Source of the DNA: CAKZYD01 sp039814715
Lineage (GTDB): Bacteria; Pseudomonadota; Alphaproteobacteria; Sphingomonadales; CAKZYD01
Length of the DNA stretch: 64,000 nt
Direction of reading: 5' to 3'
Assembly (NCBI GenBank): GCA_039814715.1
Contig: JBCCAR010000015.1
Coordinates: forward strand, 1 to 64,000
Shown: positions 7,732 to 15,583 of the stretch, piece after piece
Layout of the letters: each line of letters opens with the position of its first letter
Numbering within the stretch: the stretch's first letter is position 1
Position numbers and translations under genes: made by a program
The notes under the pieces: generated by a model
What the model was told of the DNA's origin: nothing
What the model saw: only the letters and a program-made list of their open reading frames with translations
Databases searched by the model: none

Positions 7732-8793
7732 GTGCTGAACAAATCATTGCCAATTGCGGTAAAGAAACGCTTACTGCGCACGAAGAAAGTGACTAGCGGG
7801 AGCAGAAAGGCGTTGAGCGCTTTGGCAGGAGAGAGGGTGTTGCTGCGCGCAGATGGTGGCGGGAAAAGCGGAATTGGCCACTTGATGCGCTGTTTGGCTT
7901 TAGCCGACGCCCTCGCCATTGATGGCGCAAAACCCGCGTTGTGGACACAGCAATGCCCTGAAGCTGTTGCCGATATCTATGACGCCCGCGGATATACTGT
8001 TCTCAAAGCGCCTCCGCGAGAAGCAAGCGCTGCTTGGCTGGTGGTCGACAGCTACGACATCGAAGCACAGGAACGCGCGCGTCTGAAAACTTACGCTCAC
8101 CATATGCTGGTCATCGATGACCTCGGCAACAATGGACCCTATGCCTGCGCTCTTGCGCTCAACCCCAACCCTGGCGCGCGCACGCAGGCGTATGGAGATG
8201 CCAAGCGCGTGCTTGCTGGCGCTGATTATGTATTGCTGCGCAAGGAGCTATTGGGCACTGCCGTGCGTCGGCGCACCGGGCGTGTAAACACGATCTTGGT
8301 GAGCTGCGGCGGCACCGATCCAGCTGGCGCTGCGCCGACGGTATTGGAAGCGCTAAAACCGTTGGCCAGTGAGGACATGCATATAAGGGTTTTAGTTGGC
8401 GTTGGCCCCGTCCAATCGCTACCCGCAGACCTTGGCGCTGCGCGGCTTGAGTATGTTGAAGGCCGTTTCGATATGGCGGCGCAGCTAGAGTGGGCCGATG
8501 CGGCGATCGTAGCGGCGGGAACTGTCCAGTGGGAAGCAGCCTATCTTGGCTGTCCTTTTGTGGCTGTTGTGATTGCAGACAATCAGCTAAGCGGGGCGCA
8601 GAACTTTGCCCGCCTTGGCGGCTCTATGCACGTTGATTGGCGCGTCAAAAAAGACGCGCAGAGCTTAGTGCCAACGCTTAAAAGACTGCTTGATGATGAC
8701 GAGGCTAGGGCCCTCCAAGCGCGCAAAGCCCAAGGAACAATTGACGGTCACGGCGCCAAGCGCGTGGTTGAGGCAATGGCTCAGATGGTCTGA
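7732..8793 (+). CDS. pseG: PseG-type UDP-sugar hydrolase
   Basis: A GT-B-fold hydrolase that removes UDP from 2,4-diacetamido-trideoxy-altropyranose. It has RADGGGKSGIGHLMRCLALADAL, where the GIGH-xxR motif is diagnostic, then VVDSY and VIDDLGN, and a C-terminal half with VSCGGTDPAG and AAGTVQWEAAYLG. The GTG at 7732 gives 353 residues, but family members start close to the RADGG segment; the GTG at 7837, with AGGAGAG just before it, is a good alternative. It is divergent from pseB and its 3' end overlaps the convergent flgN-like gene by 13 bases. A fused acetyltransferase (PseH) is absent. Confidence 0.87.
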   Translation: MLNKSLPIAVKKRLLRTKKVTSGSRKALSALAGERVLLRADGGGKSGIGHLMRCLALADALAIDGAKPALWTQQCPEAVADIYDARGYTVLKAPPREASAAWLVVDSYDIEAQERARLKTYAHHMLVIDDLGNNGPYACALALNPNPGARTQAYGDAKRVLAGADYVLLRKELLGTAVRRRTGRVNTILVSCGGTDPAGAAPTVLEALKPLASEDMHIRVLVGVGPVQSLPADLGAARLEYVEGRFDMAAQLEWADAAIVAAGTVQWEAAYLGCPFVAVVIADNQLSGAQNFARLGGSMHVDWRVKKDAQSLVPTLKRLLDDDEARALQARKAQGTIDGHGAKRVVEAMAQMV

Positions 8794-9248
8794 TTGACGG
8801 CCAAGCTGGTAGGTGCTTGTTTCGCGCTGCCAGTGTGCGGGCTTTGATATGTTTGCACAGGGTTTTGCTGGCGCTGCACTTCTTTGCCAATCGTCGTCAT
8901 TAACTGCTGAGAGCTTTCCATACGTTTCTCTAGCAGCTGCTGATTGCGTTCTAGCGCAACCTTGAAGCGCTGTGCTCCTTTGCGAAGGGCTTGGCGTACG
9001 TCCTCTTGGATCATCAGACGCGGGCTTGCTGCCGCTTTAATGGTGGCCATGGACTTTTGATACGCTGAAAACAACTCAGCTTTGCGCCCTGAAAGCGCAG
9101 CGATGTCCTCTGATTGGCCTTTGACGAGCATATTGGACTCATCTGTCAGAAGCGCAGTTAGATCATTCGTTACTGCCATCAGCGCTGTAGCGACTTCCTG
9201 GTGATGCTGGTCTGCATTGGTTGGTGTTTGTATGGCCTGGGGCTGCAT
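8781..9248 (-). CDS. FlgN-like flagellar chaperone
   Basis: A 155-residue, mostly helical protein. The first ~115 residues are heptad-rich (VTNDLTALLTDESNMLVKGQSEDIAAL, then SGRKAELFSAYQ), the pattern of FlgN, which binds hook-associated proteins before export. The tail from ~120 is Gln/Pro/Thr-rich. It is last in the flgI-flgJ-flgN set, 2 bases after flgJ, the place where FlgN-like proteins are often found in alphaproteobacteria. Assignment rests on position and helix pattern. Confidence 0.6.
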   Translation of the reverse strand: MQPQAIQTPTNADQHHQEVATALMAVTNDLTALLTDESNMLVKGQSEDIAALSGRKAELFSAYQKSMATIKAAASPRLMIQEDVRQALRKGAQRFKVALERNQQLLEKRMESSQQLMTTIGKEVQRQQNPVQTYQSPHTGSAKQAPTSLAVNQTI

Positions 9249-9250
9249 GA

Positions 9251-9529
9251 TTAAATCTCCTGCAAGCTAAGCAGTTGCCGTTCTAAGACGTCAGATATGC
9301 CAATGCCGCCGGAGGCAGTGATGGCTTTGCCATATTCTTGAACCATCATGGAGCGGTACATTTCTTCGCTATTGCCCCCTCCAAAAGGCCCGTCCGTCTC
9401 AAGGCCAGAGAACATGGTCTCCAGTAAAGTGGACAAGAACATTCCTTCAAACTCTTCAGCTGCTTTGCGGGCCTGTGATGGCGTTTGGATTTTGCCGGAG
9501 AGGGCCGCGGGACTGATCACTTCTAACAT
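9251..9529 (-). CDS. flgJ: Rod-binding protein (FlgJ N-terminal type)
   Basis: A 92-residue protein equal to the rod-binding domain of FlgJ. QARKAAEEFEGMFLSTLLETMFSG and YRSMMVQEYGKAITASGGIGISDVLERQL are characteristic. The muramidase domain of enterobacterial FlgJ is missing, as usual in alphaproteobacteria, so a separate transglycosylase must open the wall for the rod. It is sandwiched between flgI (1-base overlap) and the flgN-like gene. Confidence 0.88.
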   Translation of the reverse strand: MLEVISPAALSGKIQTPSQARKAAEEFEGMFLSTLLETMFSGLETDGPFGGGNSEEMYRSMMVQEYGKAITASGGIGISDVLERQLLSLQEI

Positions 9530-10650
9530 TAGATAATCTCCAGCTCAGCTTGGATGGCGCCAGCCGCCTTCAGTGCTTGCAAAATGGCAATCATATCGCG
9601 CGGTCCAACGCCTAGGGCATTGAGCCCATCGACAAGGTCCTGCAGGCTCACGCCCGCTTCTAAGACGGCAAGGCGTTTCTCGTTGTCATCATCGACTTCA
9701 ATCGTAGTGCGCGGGACGACCACGGTTTCGCCATTTTCTGCAAACGGCGCAGGCTGAGAGACCAAGGGCGCTTCTGTGACGCGAATGGTCAAGTTGCCCT
9801 GTGCGATCGCAACGCGGGAAATACGCACGTCAGCGCCCATGACGATGACACCTGCCGCCTCGTCTATTACCACCCTGGCAATTTGGTCTGGCGTGACGTT
9901 GAGCTGTTCAATGTCCGTGAGCAGGCTCACCATATCACCCGCAAAATTTGATGGCCGGATCAGGCGAACGGTTGATGGATCTGTGGCCATTGAGGCTTGA
10001 ATGCCAAGATTTTGATTGATCACGTCAGCAATGCGTTCCGCTGTTGTGAAGTCTGGATTGCGCAGCGAAAGCCTGATCTCGCGAAGATTGGCGAGATCAA
10101 AATCAATCTCTTGTTCGACGATTGCACCATTCACGATCCGGCCAGACGTCGGTACACCGCGCGTGACGGATGAACCTTGGCCTTGCGCCTGAAATCCATT
10201 CACGGCGACTTGCCCTTGCGCAACTGCATAGACCTGGCCATCGAGACCGATGAGCGGCGTAACCAATAAGGTCCCGCCCATCAGGTCAACCGCGTCCCCT
10301 AAAGAGGCGACCGCAATATCAATGCGCGAGCCCTTGCGGGCAAATGGCGGCAGAGTCGCTGTGACGGTCACTGCAGCCACATTGTTGGTCTGCAAGTTCA
10401 CGTCGCGAATATTGACGCCAAGGCGTTCCAACATGGCCGCGAGCGTCTGTTCCGTAAACGGGCTGTTCCTGAGGAAGTCACCTGTGCGATTCAAACCAAC
10501 CACAAGGCCATAGCCCGTTAACTGGTTCTCGCGGACATGTTCAAATTGAACGATATCTTTAATCCGCGAGGCACTCTGTGCTTGCACGGGCATGAAAATT
10601 AACGCCGCTAATAAGACTGCGTTAACGATTTTTGCGATTTTCTTCGTCAT
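9529..10650 (-). CDS. flgI: Flagellar P-ring protein FlgI
   Basis: 373 residues, the normal FlgI length. A Sec signal peptide (KKIAKIVNAVLLAALIFMPVQAQS) is followed by SRIKDIVQFEHVRENQLTGYGLVVGLNRTGD, the family signature, and it ends with LVDGLNALGVGPRDMIAILQALKAAGAIQAELEII. It builds the periplasmic P ring around the rod. It is first in the flgI-flgJ-flgN operon, with a sigma-54 promoter 47 bases upstream and fliX divergent. Confidence 0.97.
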   Translation of the reverse strand: MTKKIAKIVNAVLLAALIFMPVQAQSASRIKDIVQFEHVRENQLTGYGLVVGLNRTGDFLRNSPFTEQTLAAMLERLGVNIRDVNLQTNNVAAVTVTATLPPFARKGSRIDIAVASLGDAVDLMGGTLLVTPLIGLDGQVYAVAQGQVAVNGFQAQGQGSSVTRGVPTSGRIVNGAIVEQEIDFDLANLREIRLSLRNPDFTTAERIADVINQNLGIQASMATDPSTVRLIRPSNFAGDMVSLLTDIEQLNVTPDQIARVVIDEAAGVIVMGADVRISRVAIAQGNLTIRVTEAPLVSQPAPFAENGETVVVPRTTIEVDDDNEKRLAVLEAGVSLQDLVDGLNALGVGPRDMIAILQALKAAGAIQAELEII

Positions 10651-10696
10651 TATCTCACCATCTTAAGGCAGGACGGTGCCTTCTCCCCTTGGGCAA

Positions 10697-10712
10697 TGCG
10701 AAAACCGTGCCA
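10697..10712 (-). promoter_or_regulatory. Sigma-54 promoter of flgI operon
   Basis: On the minus strand the sequence reads TGGCACGGTTTTCGCA, a near-perfect -24/-12 element with GG and GC 10 bases apart. It is 47 bases before the flgI start. Confidence 0.82.
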
Positions 10713-10857
10713 AAAGAGAGTGGATTTAAAAATGTATATTTTTCAGTGGGTTGGAGCTATTATGTCCGAGTTCAGCATGTGGTTGAACCAGGCAGGCTTG
10801 ACCGGGTGGGCAAGAACTGCCGCTCGGTTGGAAATGTGGTAAAGATTGATCGCCCCA

Positions 10858-11277
10858 ATGCGCATCCAGGCCCCAAATAAGATCACACCTGCTGCAGCGA
10901 CGTCTGCAAAGAAACGCTCGACCGGCAGTGCCTCCTTTGCATCATCCATTGAAAGCCAAAGCGAAAGTACGCCAACCTATCAGACCCAGCAAGCGGCGCC
11001 GGTGACGGGGTTAGACAGCTTGCTTGCGACCCAAAGTGTTGACCCCGATGCAGAGCGCCGTGCCAGCATCCAAACTGCAAACGATGTTCTTGGGGCCCTT
11101 GAACAGCTACGCCGCGGTATTTTGCTCGGCGCTATTTCAGTCGATAGGTTGCGCATGCTATCGGCTTCGCTGGGTGAACGTTTGGCGCTGACAACAGACC
11201 CTAAACTACAAGATATCATGACCGATATTGTCCTGCGCGCCCGCGTCGAACTCGCAAAAGCAGGCATCTATTCTTAG
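10858..11277 (+). CDS. fliX: Flagellar assembly regulator FliX
   Basis: A 139-residue protein starting MRIQAPNKI. The conserved part is the C-terminal two thirds: ANDVLGALEQLRRGILLGAISVDRL, then LSASLGERLALTTDPKLQDIM and the end DIVLRARVELAKAGI, the FliX signature. In Caulobacter FliX binds FlbD and couples early basal-body assembly to sigma-54 transcription of later genes. It is divergent from flgI as in Caulobacter. A TTG at 10846 is possible, but the ATG at 10858 matches homologue N-termini better; no strong RBS is seen for either. Confidence 0.85.
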   Translation: MRIQAPNKITPAAATSAKKRSTGSASFASSIESQSESTPTYQTQQAAPVTGLDSLLATQSVDPDAERRASIQTANDVLGALEQLRRGILLGAISVDRLRMLSASLGERLALTTDPKLQDIMTDIVLRARVELAKAGIYS

Positions 11278-11356
11278 GAAAGCGCATCTGGGCCAGAGGG
11301 TTGGTCGACTTTTTTGAGAATCATCAGAAAATCACATGACTGTCATTTCTTTCGCA

Positions 11357-11385
11357 TTGTGCGAACCAGGTGGAATCATTATAAG
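11357..11385 (+). promoter_or_regulatory. Candidate sigma-70 promoter of dksA
   Basis: TTGTGC (11357-11362) and TATAAG (11380-11385) are separated by 17 bases, 55 bases before the dksA start. This is a fair housekeeping promoter; expression was not tested. Confidence 0.5.
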
Positions 11386-11439
11386 GCGCCGTGAGGGAAG
11401 TAGGAGCTACCGTTTTGGTAGGTATGAGGAGAACGTTTT

Positions 11440-11862
11440 ATGGACTCTGAAATTACAGTTGGTGAAGACTACCAGCCTTCGCCGGAAGAAGACTTCATGA
11501 GTGATAAGCAGCTCACGTATTTTCGTGCGAAACTGCTGCAATGGAAAAATGAGATTTTGAGCGAAGCGAAAGAAACGCTCGATACTCTTCAAAAAGAATC
11601 TTTGCGCGAGGCAGACATTGCCGACCGCGCATCGACTGAAACAGATTGGTCTATTCAGTTGCGCACGCGCGATCGTCAGCGCAAACTGATTTCGAAAATT
11701 GACTCCGCTTTAGCCCGGATTGATTCCGGTGAATATGGCTATTGCGAAGTCACCGGTGACCCAATCTCGCTGAAGCGTCTAGACGCCAGGCCGATCGCAA
11801 CAATGACCGTCGAAGCCCAAGAACGCCACGAACGCCGCGAGAAAAACTACCGCGACGACTAA
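11440..11862 (+). CDS. dksA: RNA polymerase-binding transcription factor DksA
   Basis: A 140-residue DksA: coiled coil (about 25-75, with KETLDTLQKES and ADIADRASTETD holding the acidic tip) and C-terminal region GEYGYCEVTGDPISLKRLDARP. DksA enters the secondary channel of RNA polymerase and acts with ppGpp. Only one of the four usual zinc cysteines is visible, which is common in alphaproteobacterial DksA. The RBS is AGGAG before the ATG. It stands alone between fliX and the convergent flgH, the same neighbourhood as in Caulobacter. Confidence 0.93.
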   Translation: MDSEITVGEDYQPSPEEDFMSDKQLTYFRAKLLQWKNEILSEAKETLDTLQKESLREADIADRASTETDWSIQLRTRDRQRKLISKIDSALARIDSGEYGYCEVTGDPISLKRLDARPIATMTVEAQERHERREKNYRDD

Positions 11863-11894
11863 CGTTTCGCTTTCGCGAGCTACAGACATATAGG

Positions 11895-11926
11895 AAGGGC
11901 CGCTCTCCATTTTAGAGGCGGCCCTT
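11895..11926. terminator. Bidirectional terminator dksA/flgH
   Basis: AAGGGCCGC (11895-11903) pairs with GCGGCCCTT (11918-11926), 9 bp, between the convergent ends of dksA and flgH. Either strand ends in a short T-rich tract. It probably ends both transcripts. Confidence 0.7.
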
Positions 11927-11953
11927 CTGCTTCCACGCTCGGGAGTGAAACGC

Positions 11954-12742
11954 TTAATAAGGGAACAATATGTCCAGCAGCTGCTGGCCATAACGCGCTT
12001 GCTGCATATCTGTCAGCTGGCCGCGGCCACCATAACTTATGCGGGCTTCGGCAATTTGGGTATGCTGCACGGTGTTATCGTCTGTAATATCTTGCGGGCG
12101 AACAATGCCAGCGATGATGAGCTCGCGCACTTCAAAATTCACTCGGACTTCCTGGCGACCTTGGATCACCATATTCCCATTGGGGAGTATCTGAGTGACA
12201 ATCGCTGCCACGGTTAGGTTGATGGCTTCAGAACGTTCGACCTGACCGGTTCCGGTCGTCGATGTCGAGCTATCGGCGTCAATCAAGCTGCCAGGGTTCA
12301 CTGCATCTGGCAGAAAGCTGCCAAGCTGAGATTCAAGTCCAAGGAAATTGGTCACGCCGGCTTCATCGGTAGACGTACGCGAGCGACTGGTCGTATTATC
12401 GACATTTGCGCTGTCTGAGATGTTGATTTGCACGGTCAAAATATCGCCAATTTGGTTCGCGCGTTGATCTGAAAAGAAAGCCCGCGCGCCTGTGCGCCAC
12501 AGCGAGGCATCTTGTTGCCGTTCGCCTTGGCCGCCAATGGTTGTGCGGCGCTCCATAATAGCGGCTTTGTTTTGCAGGTTTACTGGCTGTGAAATTGAGC
12601 CTTGCTGCTGTGCAACATTGACTTTGCCAATCGGCGTTAAATCTGGCGCTTGGCCTATATCTGCAATGCGGTCCAATGTGCCGCAAGCGGGCAGGAGGGC
12701 CAAGGCGGACAATCCTACAAGCGTTAATCGAGTAGTCGCCAT
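11954..12742 (-). CDS. flgH: Flagellar L-ring lipoprotein FlgH
   Basis: 262 residues from the ATG at 12742, which has GGAGAAG just upstream; a GTG at 12760 is less likely. Lipobox LLPACG gives a lipid-anchored Cys near residue 20. Family segments are DQRANQIGDILTVQI, GQVERSEAINLTVAA, the NMVIQGRQEVRVNFE region, and the C-terminal IVRPQDITDDNTV and ARISYGGRGQL. It forms the outer-membrane L ring. It is last of flgF-flgG-flgA-flgH. Confidence 0.96.
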   Translation of the reverse strand: MATTRLTLVGLSALALLPACGTLDRIADIGQAPDLTPIGKVNVAQQQGSISQPVNLQNKAAIMERRTTIGGQGERQQDASLWRTGARAFFSDQRANQIGDILTVQINISDSANVDNTTSRSRTSTDEAGVTNFLGLESQLGSFLPDAVNPGSLIDADSSTSTTGTGQVERSEAINLTVAAIVTQILPNGNMVIQGRQEVRVNFEVRELIIAGIVRPQDITDDNTVQHTQIAEARISYGGRGQLTDMQQARYGQQLLDILFPY

Positions 12743-12769
12743 GATGTCTTCTCCAATCACTTCGCTGAG

Positions 12770-13258
12770 TTAACGCAGAGCCAGCTGCCCAACTGGCAGA
12801 ACCTCGACCAGATTTGGCGCAAGGACATGCCCATAGACGCTCTGGTGCGTTTCATTGTTTTTGATTTTGATGTACGCGCCGTCAGCGCCATCTTCCATCG
12901 CGGTGCCCATGGCCGTTAGCCGAAGCGCGCCGGCTGATAGTACCATGGTGACCCGGCTGCCCTTTCGTACGACGGCCGGGATTTCGAAATCCGATAGCCT
13001 CAATTGCCGACCAGCGCTTAGCGGGCGACGCGCCGCCAGCCCAACAATGTCATCGGCTTTGCGAACGCTTTGAGTGTTGAGGAACTTGGCATCTACTTTG
13101 ACATTGATGAGGTCAGAGGCCGCAATCGTTGCACCTGGTTTGACGCTATGGCGCAGCATGGGAATGCCCAGTTGCGCCCCGCCGGCTAAAGCGGCGGAAT
13201 GCGAAACAAGCACCGCAACAAAAGCAGCAAGCAGAGCATAGACTTTGAGGTTGATCAT
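12770..13258 (-). CDS. flgA: P-ring assembly chaperone FlgA
   Basis: 162 residues with a signal peptide (VYALLAAFVAVLVSHSAALAG) and a SAF/ChapFlgA domain: VKPGATIAASDLINVKVD, the conserved GLAARRPLSAGRQLRLSDFE and KGSRVTMVLSAGALRLTAMGTAMEDGADG. FlgA guides FlgI into the P ring in the periplasm. The RBS is AAAGGAT. It lies between flgG (11 bases) and flgH (27 bases) in the same operon. Confidence 0.93.
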   Translation of the reverse strand: MINLKVYALLAAFVAVLVSHSAALAGGAQLGIPMLRHSVKPGATIAASDLINVKVDAKFLNTQSVRKADDIVGLAARRPLSAGRQLRLSDFEIPAVVRKGSRVTMVLSAGALRLTAMGTAMEDGADGAYIKIKNNETHQSVYGHVLAPNLVEVLPVGQLALR

Positions 13259-13269
13259 GCGCCTATCCT

Positions 13270-14055
13270 TTAGCGGAGCCTGGAGGTGGTGTTCATCATT
13301 TCGTCGGCCGTTGTGATGACCTTTGAATTCATTTCATATGCCCGTTGAGCGGAAATCAGCGCTGTGATCTCTGCGACCGGGTTCACATTGGAGAGCTCGA
13401 GAAAGCCTTGTTGCACTGTGCCAAACCCTGGCGCGCCTGGCTGGCCGAGAAGCGCGGGGCCACTGGCCGGGCTTTCGCGGTATAGGTTATCGCCCAGGCC
13501 CTCAAGCCCCGCTTCGTTGGGGAAGTTGGAGAGTTCTAGCTGGCCAACAAGGTTGTATTGAACCTGGCCCGCGATTTTGACTTGGACCTGACCGACATTA
13601 TTGATCACAACGTCGACCGCGTCCTGCGGCACCTGAATGCCCGGCGCAATAATAAAGCCGTCGGTCGTTACAAGCTGGCCTTGCTCGCTCACTTGGAAGG
13701 AGCCGGCGCGGGTAAAGCTATCTGTTCCATCGGGCATTTGGACACGGAAGTACCCTTTGCCGGAGATGGCAACATCATAGGGGTTGCCGGTTTCTGTTAA
13801 GCTGCCTTGGCCCGTCACGCGGTACACGCCGCCTGCTTTCACGCCAACACCGATCTGAATGCCGGACGGGGCCACGGTGCCAGTATCTGACGTCGCCGCG
13901 CCAACGCGCTCGATGTTTTGATAGAGCAAATCTTGGAATTCCGCGCGCTGGCGCTTATAGCCAGTAGTGTTCATGTTTGCGATGTTGTTGGAAATCACTT
14001 CCACGTTGAGCTGCTGTGCCAGCATGCCTGTCGCGGCGGTTGAGAGGGCTTTCAT
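13270..14055 (-). CDS. flgG: Distal rod protein FlgG
   Basis: 261 residues, the family length. It starts MKALSTAATGMLAQQLNVEVISNNIANMNTTGYK, the rod/hook N-terminal helix with the ANxNTTGYK motif. It has GSLTETGNPYDVAISGKGYF in the middle and SNVNPVAEITALISAQRAYEMNSKVI at the C-terminus. It forms the distal rod. The RBS is AGGAGC. It is co-transcribed after flgF. Confidence 0.97.
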   Translation of the reverse strand: MKALSTAATGMLAQQLNVEVISNNIANMNTTGYKRQRAEFQDLLYQNIERVGAATSDTGTVAPSGIQIGVGVKAGGVYRVTGQGSLTETGNPYDVAISGKGYFRVQMPDGTDSFTRAGSFQVSEQGQLVTTDGFIIAPGIQVPQDAVDVVINNVGQVQVKIAGQVQYNLVGQLELSNFPNEAGLEGLGDNLYRESPASGPALLGQPGAPGFGTVQQGFLELSNVNPVAEITALISAQRAYEMNSKVITTADEMMNTTSRLR

Positions 14056-14088
14056 GAGACGGGTGCTCCTGCTTCTTTGTTGCTTGCG

Positions 14089-14829
14089 CTATTGCACGCG
14101 GCCGAGGCTACGCATCGAATTGGTGCGCATTTCCTCGAATTTTTCGGTGAGATTATTGACGCTCTGATAGGATCGCATGACTTTCATCATGTTGGTCATT
14201 TCAACCAGTGGCTGGACGTTCGAGCCTTCGATCATGCCTGAGACGATTTTCGCATCGATGGGATCAATCGGCGGCTCTTCACTTGAGAACAGCGTATCGC
14301 CGACTTTTTTAAGCAGCTGTTCGTTTTCAAAGTTCACAAGCTTAATTCGGCCCGCAACGCCCTGGCTAGTGGATACGGTTCCATCAGCGGCAATTTCAAT
14401 CAGCTTGGCATCTGCTGGAATTTCGATGCGGCCTCCACCCTCCGAGCGGACGACTTGACCTGAATTCGTTGCCAGAAAACCCTCATCGGAAATCTTAAGG
14501 CTGCCGTTGCGGGTATAGTTGACTTCGCCGTCTTCTGGGTCTTCGACTTCAAAAAAGCCGCGGCCAGAGATCGCAAGATCAAGCGGGTTCCCCGTGGGTT
14601 CCATTTTGCCTTGCCGGAAATCGCGGGCAACCCCGTAATCCTGCACAAAGGCAACATCTTTCATGTCGTCTGTATCGAGCCGGTCAAGCTCAACGACGTA
14701 GTCTTGAAACATCACCTGTTCACGGCGGAAGGCCGTGGTGTTCATATTGGCGATATTATTGGCGATCAGGTCTAGTGATCGCCGCATTGCCGCCTGGTGG
14801 GACAATGCGACATAGAGCGTGGTGTCCAT
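14089..14829 (-). CDS. flgF: Proximal rod protein FlgF
   Basis: 246 residues from the ATG at 14829 (GGAG upstream), starting MDTTLYVALSHQAAMRRSLD. The rod motif is ANNIANMNTTAFRREQ, then GNPLDLAISGRGFFEV and the C-terminal GSNVQPLVEMTNMMKVMRSYQSV. It is a proximal rod subunit. It is first in the flgF-flgG-flgA-flgH operon, with a sigma-54 promoter 41 bases upstream. In-frame starts at 14841 and 14886 are less likely. Confidence 0.95.
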   Translation of the reverse strand: MDTTLYVALSHQAAMRRSLDLIANNIANMNTTAFRREQVMFQDYVVELDRLDTDDMKDVAFVQDYGVARDFRQGKMEPTGNPLDLAISGRGFFEVEDPEDGEVNYTRNGSLKISDEGFLATNSGQVVRSEGGGRIEIPADAKLIEIAADGTVSTSQGVAGRIKLVNFENEQLLKKVGDTLFSSEEPPIDPIDAKIVSGMIEGSNVQPLVEMTNMMKVMRSYQSVNNLTEKFEEMRTNSMRSLGRVQ

Positions 14830-14869
14830 GTCCAACTCCATTCTGATTGGATGTGGTCGCACCCCACTC

Positions 14870-14885
14870 AGCAAAAGCCATGCCA
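14870..14885 (-). promoter_or_regulatory. Sigma-54 promoter of flgF operon
   Basis: The minus strand reads TGGCATGGCTTTTGCT, with GG and GC 10 bases apart and the -12 element TTGCT intact. It sits 41 bases before the flgF start. Confidence 0.82.
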
Positions 14886-15067
14886 ATTCAAAAACGGCTT
14901 GAATGCTGGGGTTTACAGGTCATTCGAAAAGGCCATGCGGCAGCAATGGCGCATCAGGCGGCAGTTTTTGCCGCTTCAAGCGCAATTGGCTTGATCGCTC
15001 AACAGCTTGTTAACCGTCTCTCGCTACTTTTGCGCAATAGTTTGAACGAAAGCGGGCATACAGATCG

Positions 15068-15583
15068 ATGGCAGATGAAGAAGATATCGACGTCTTCTCC
15101 GACGACCCTGGCTCAGCGCCAACAAAGAAGTGGACTGGCAAAAAGATTGTCATGATCGCGGTGCCTGCCTTGCTTGTGATCATCGGCGGCGGCGTTGGCG
15201 CGATGATGATGCTTGGCGGCGGTGAAGAAGAGCATGTGGCAGAAGGCGAAGCGCCGAAAGTCCCAGACGAGCCCACAGAGCTCATTTTTTATGAAGTGCC
15301 TGACTTGATGGTGAACCTCAATGATGGTGGCCGCAAGAGCACATACCTGAAATTAGCAATCTCGCTTGAAGTGGACCGCGCCAGCACAGCGACTACTCTG
15401 GAAGACCAGCTCCCACGGATCATCGATAATTTTCAGCTCTATTTGCGCCAGCTGCGCATTGAGGACCTGTCAGGGTCTGCGGGCATGTTCCGTTTGAAAG
15501 AAGAATTGCTGCGGCGGGTGAACCAGACCGTGGCACCGGCCAAGGTCAATGATGTGTTGTTTAAGGAGATTCTGGTCCAGTGA
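15068..15583 (+). CDS. fliL: Flagellar basal body-associated protein FliL
   Basis: 171 residues. There is a short acidic cytoplasmic N-terminus, one membrane segment (about residues 28-48, IVMIAVPALLVIIGGGVGAM), then the periplasmic domain with FYEVPDLMVNLNDGGRKSTYLKL and the C-terminal RINQ-type end (RVNQTVAPAKVNDVLFKEILVQ). FliL rings around the stator and supports torque. Its stop overlaps the fliM GTG start by 3 bases. Confidence 0.94.
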   Translation: MADEEDIDVFSDDPGSAPTKKWTGKKIVMIAVPALLVIIGGGVGAMMMLGGGEEEHVAEGEAPKVPDEPTELIFYEVPDLMVNLNDGGRKSTYLKLAISLEVDRASTATTLEDQLPRIIDNFQLYLRQLRIEDLSGSAGMFRLKEELLRRVNQTVAPAKVNDVLFKEILVQ

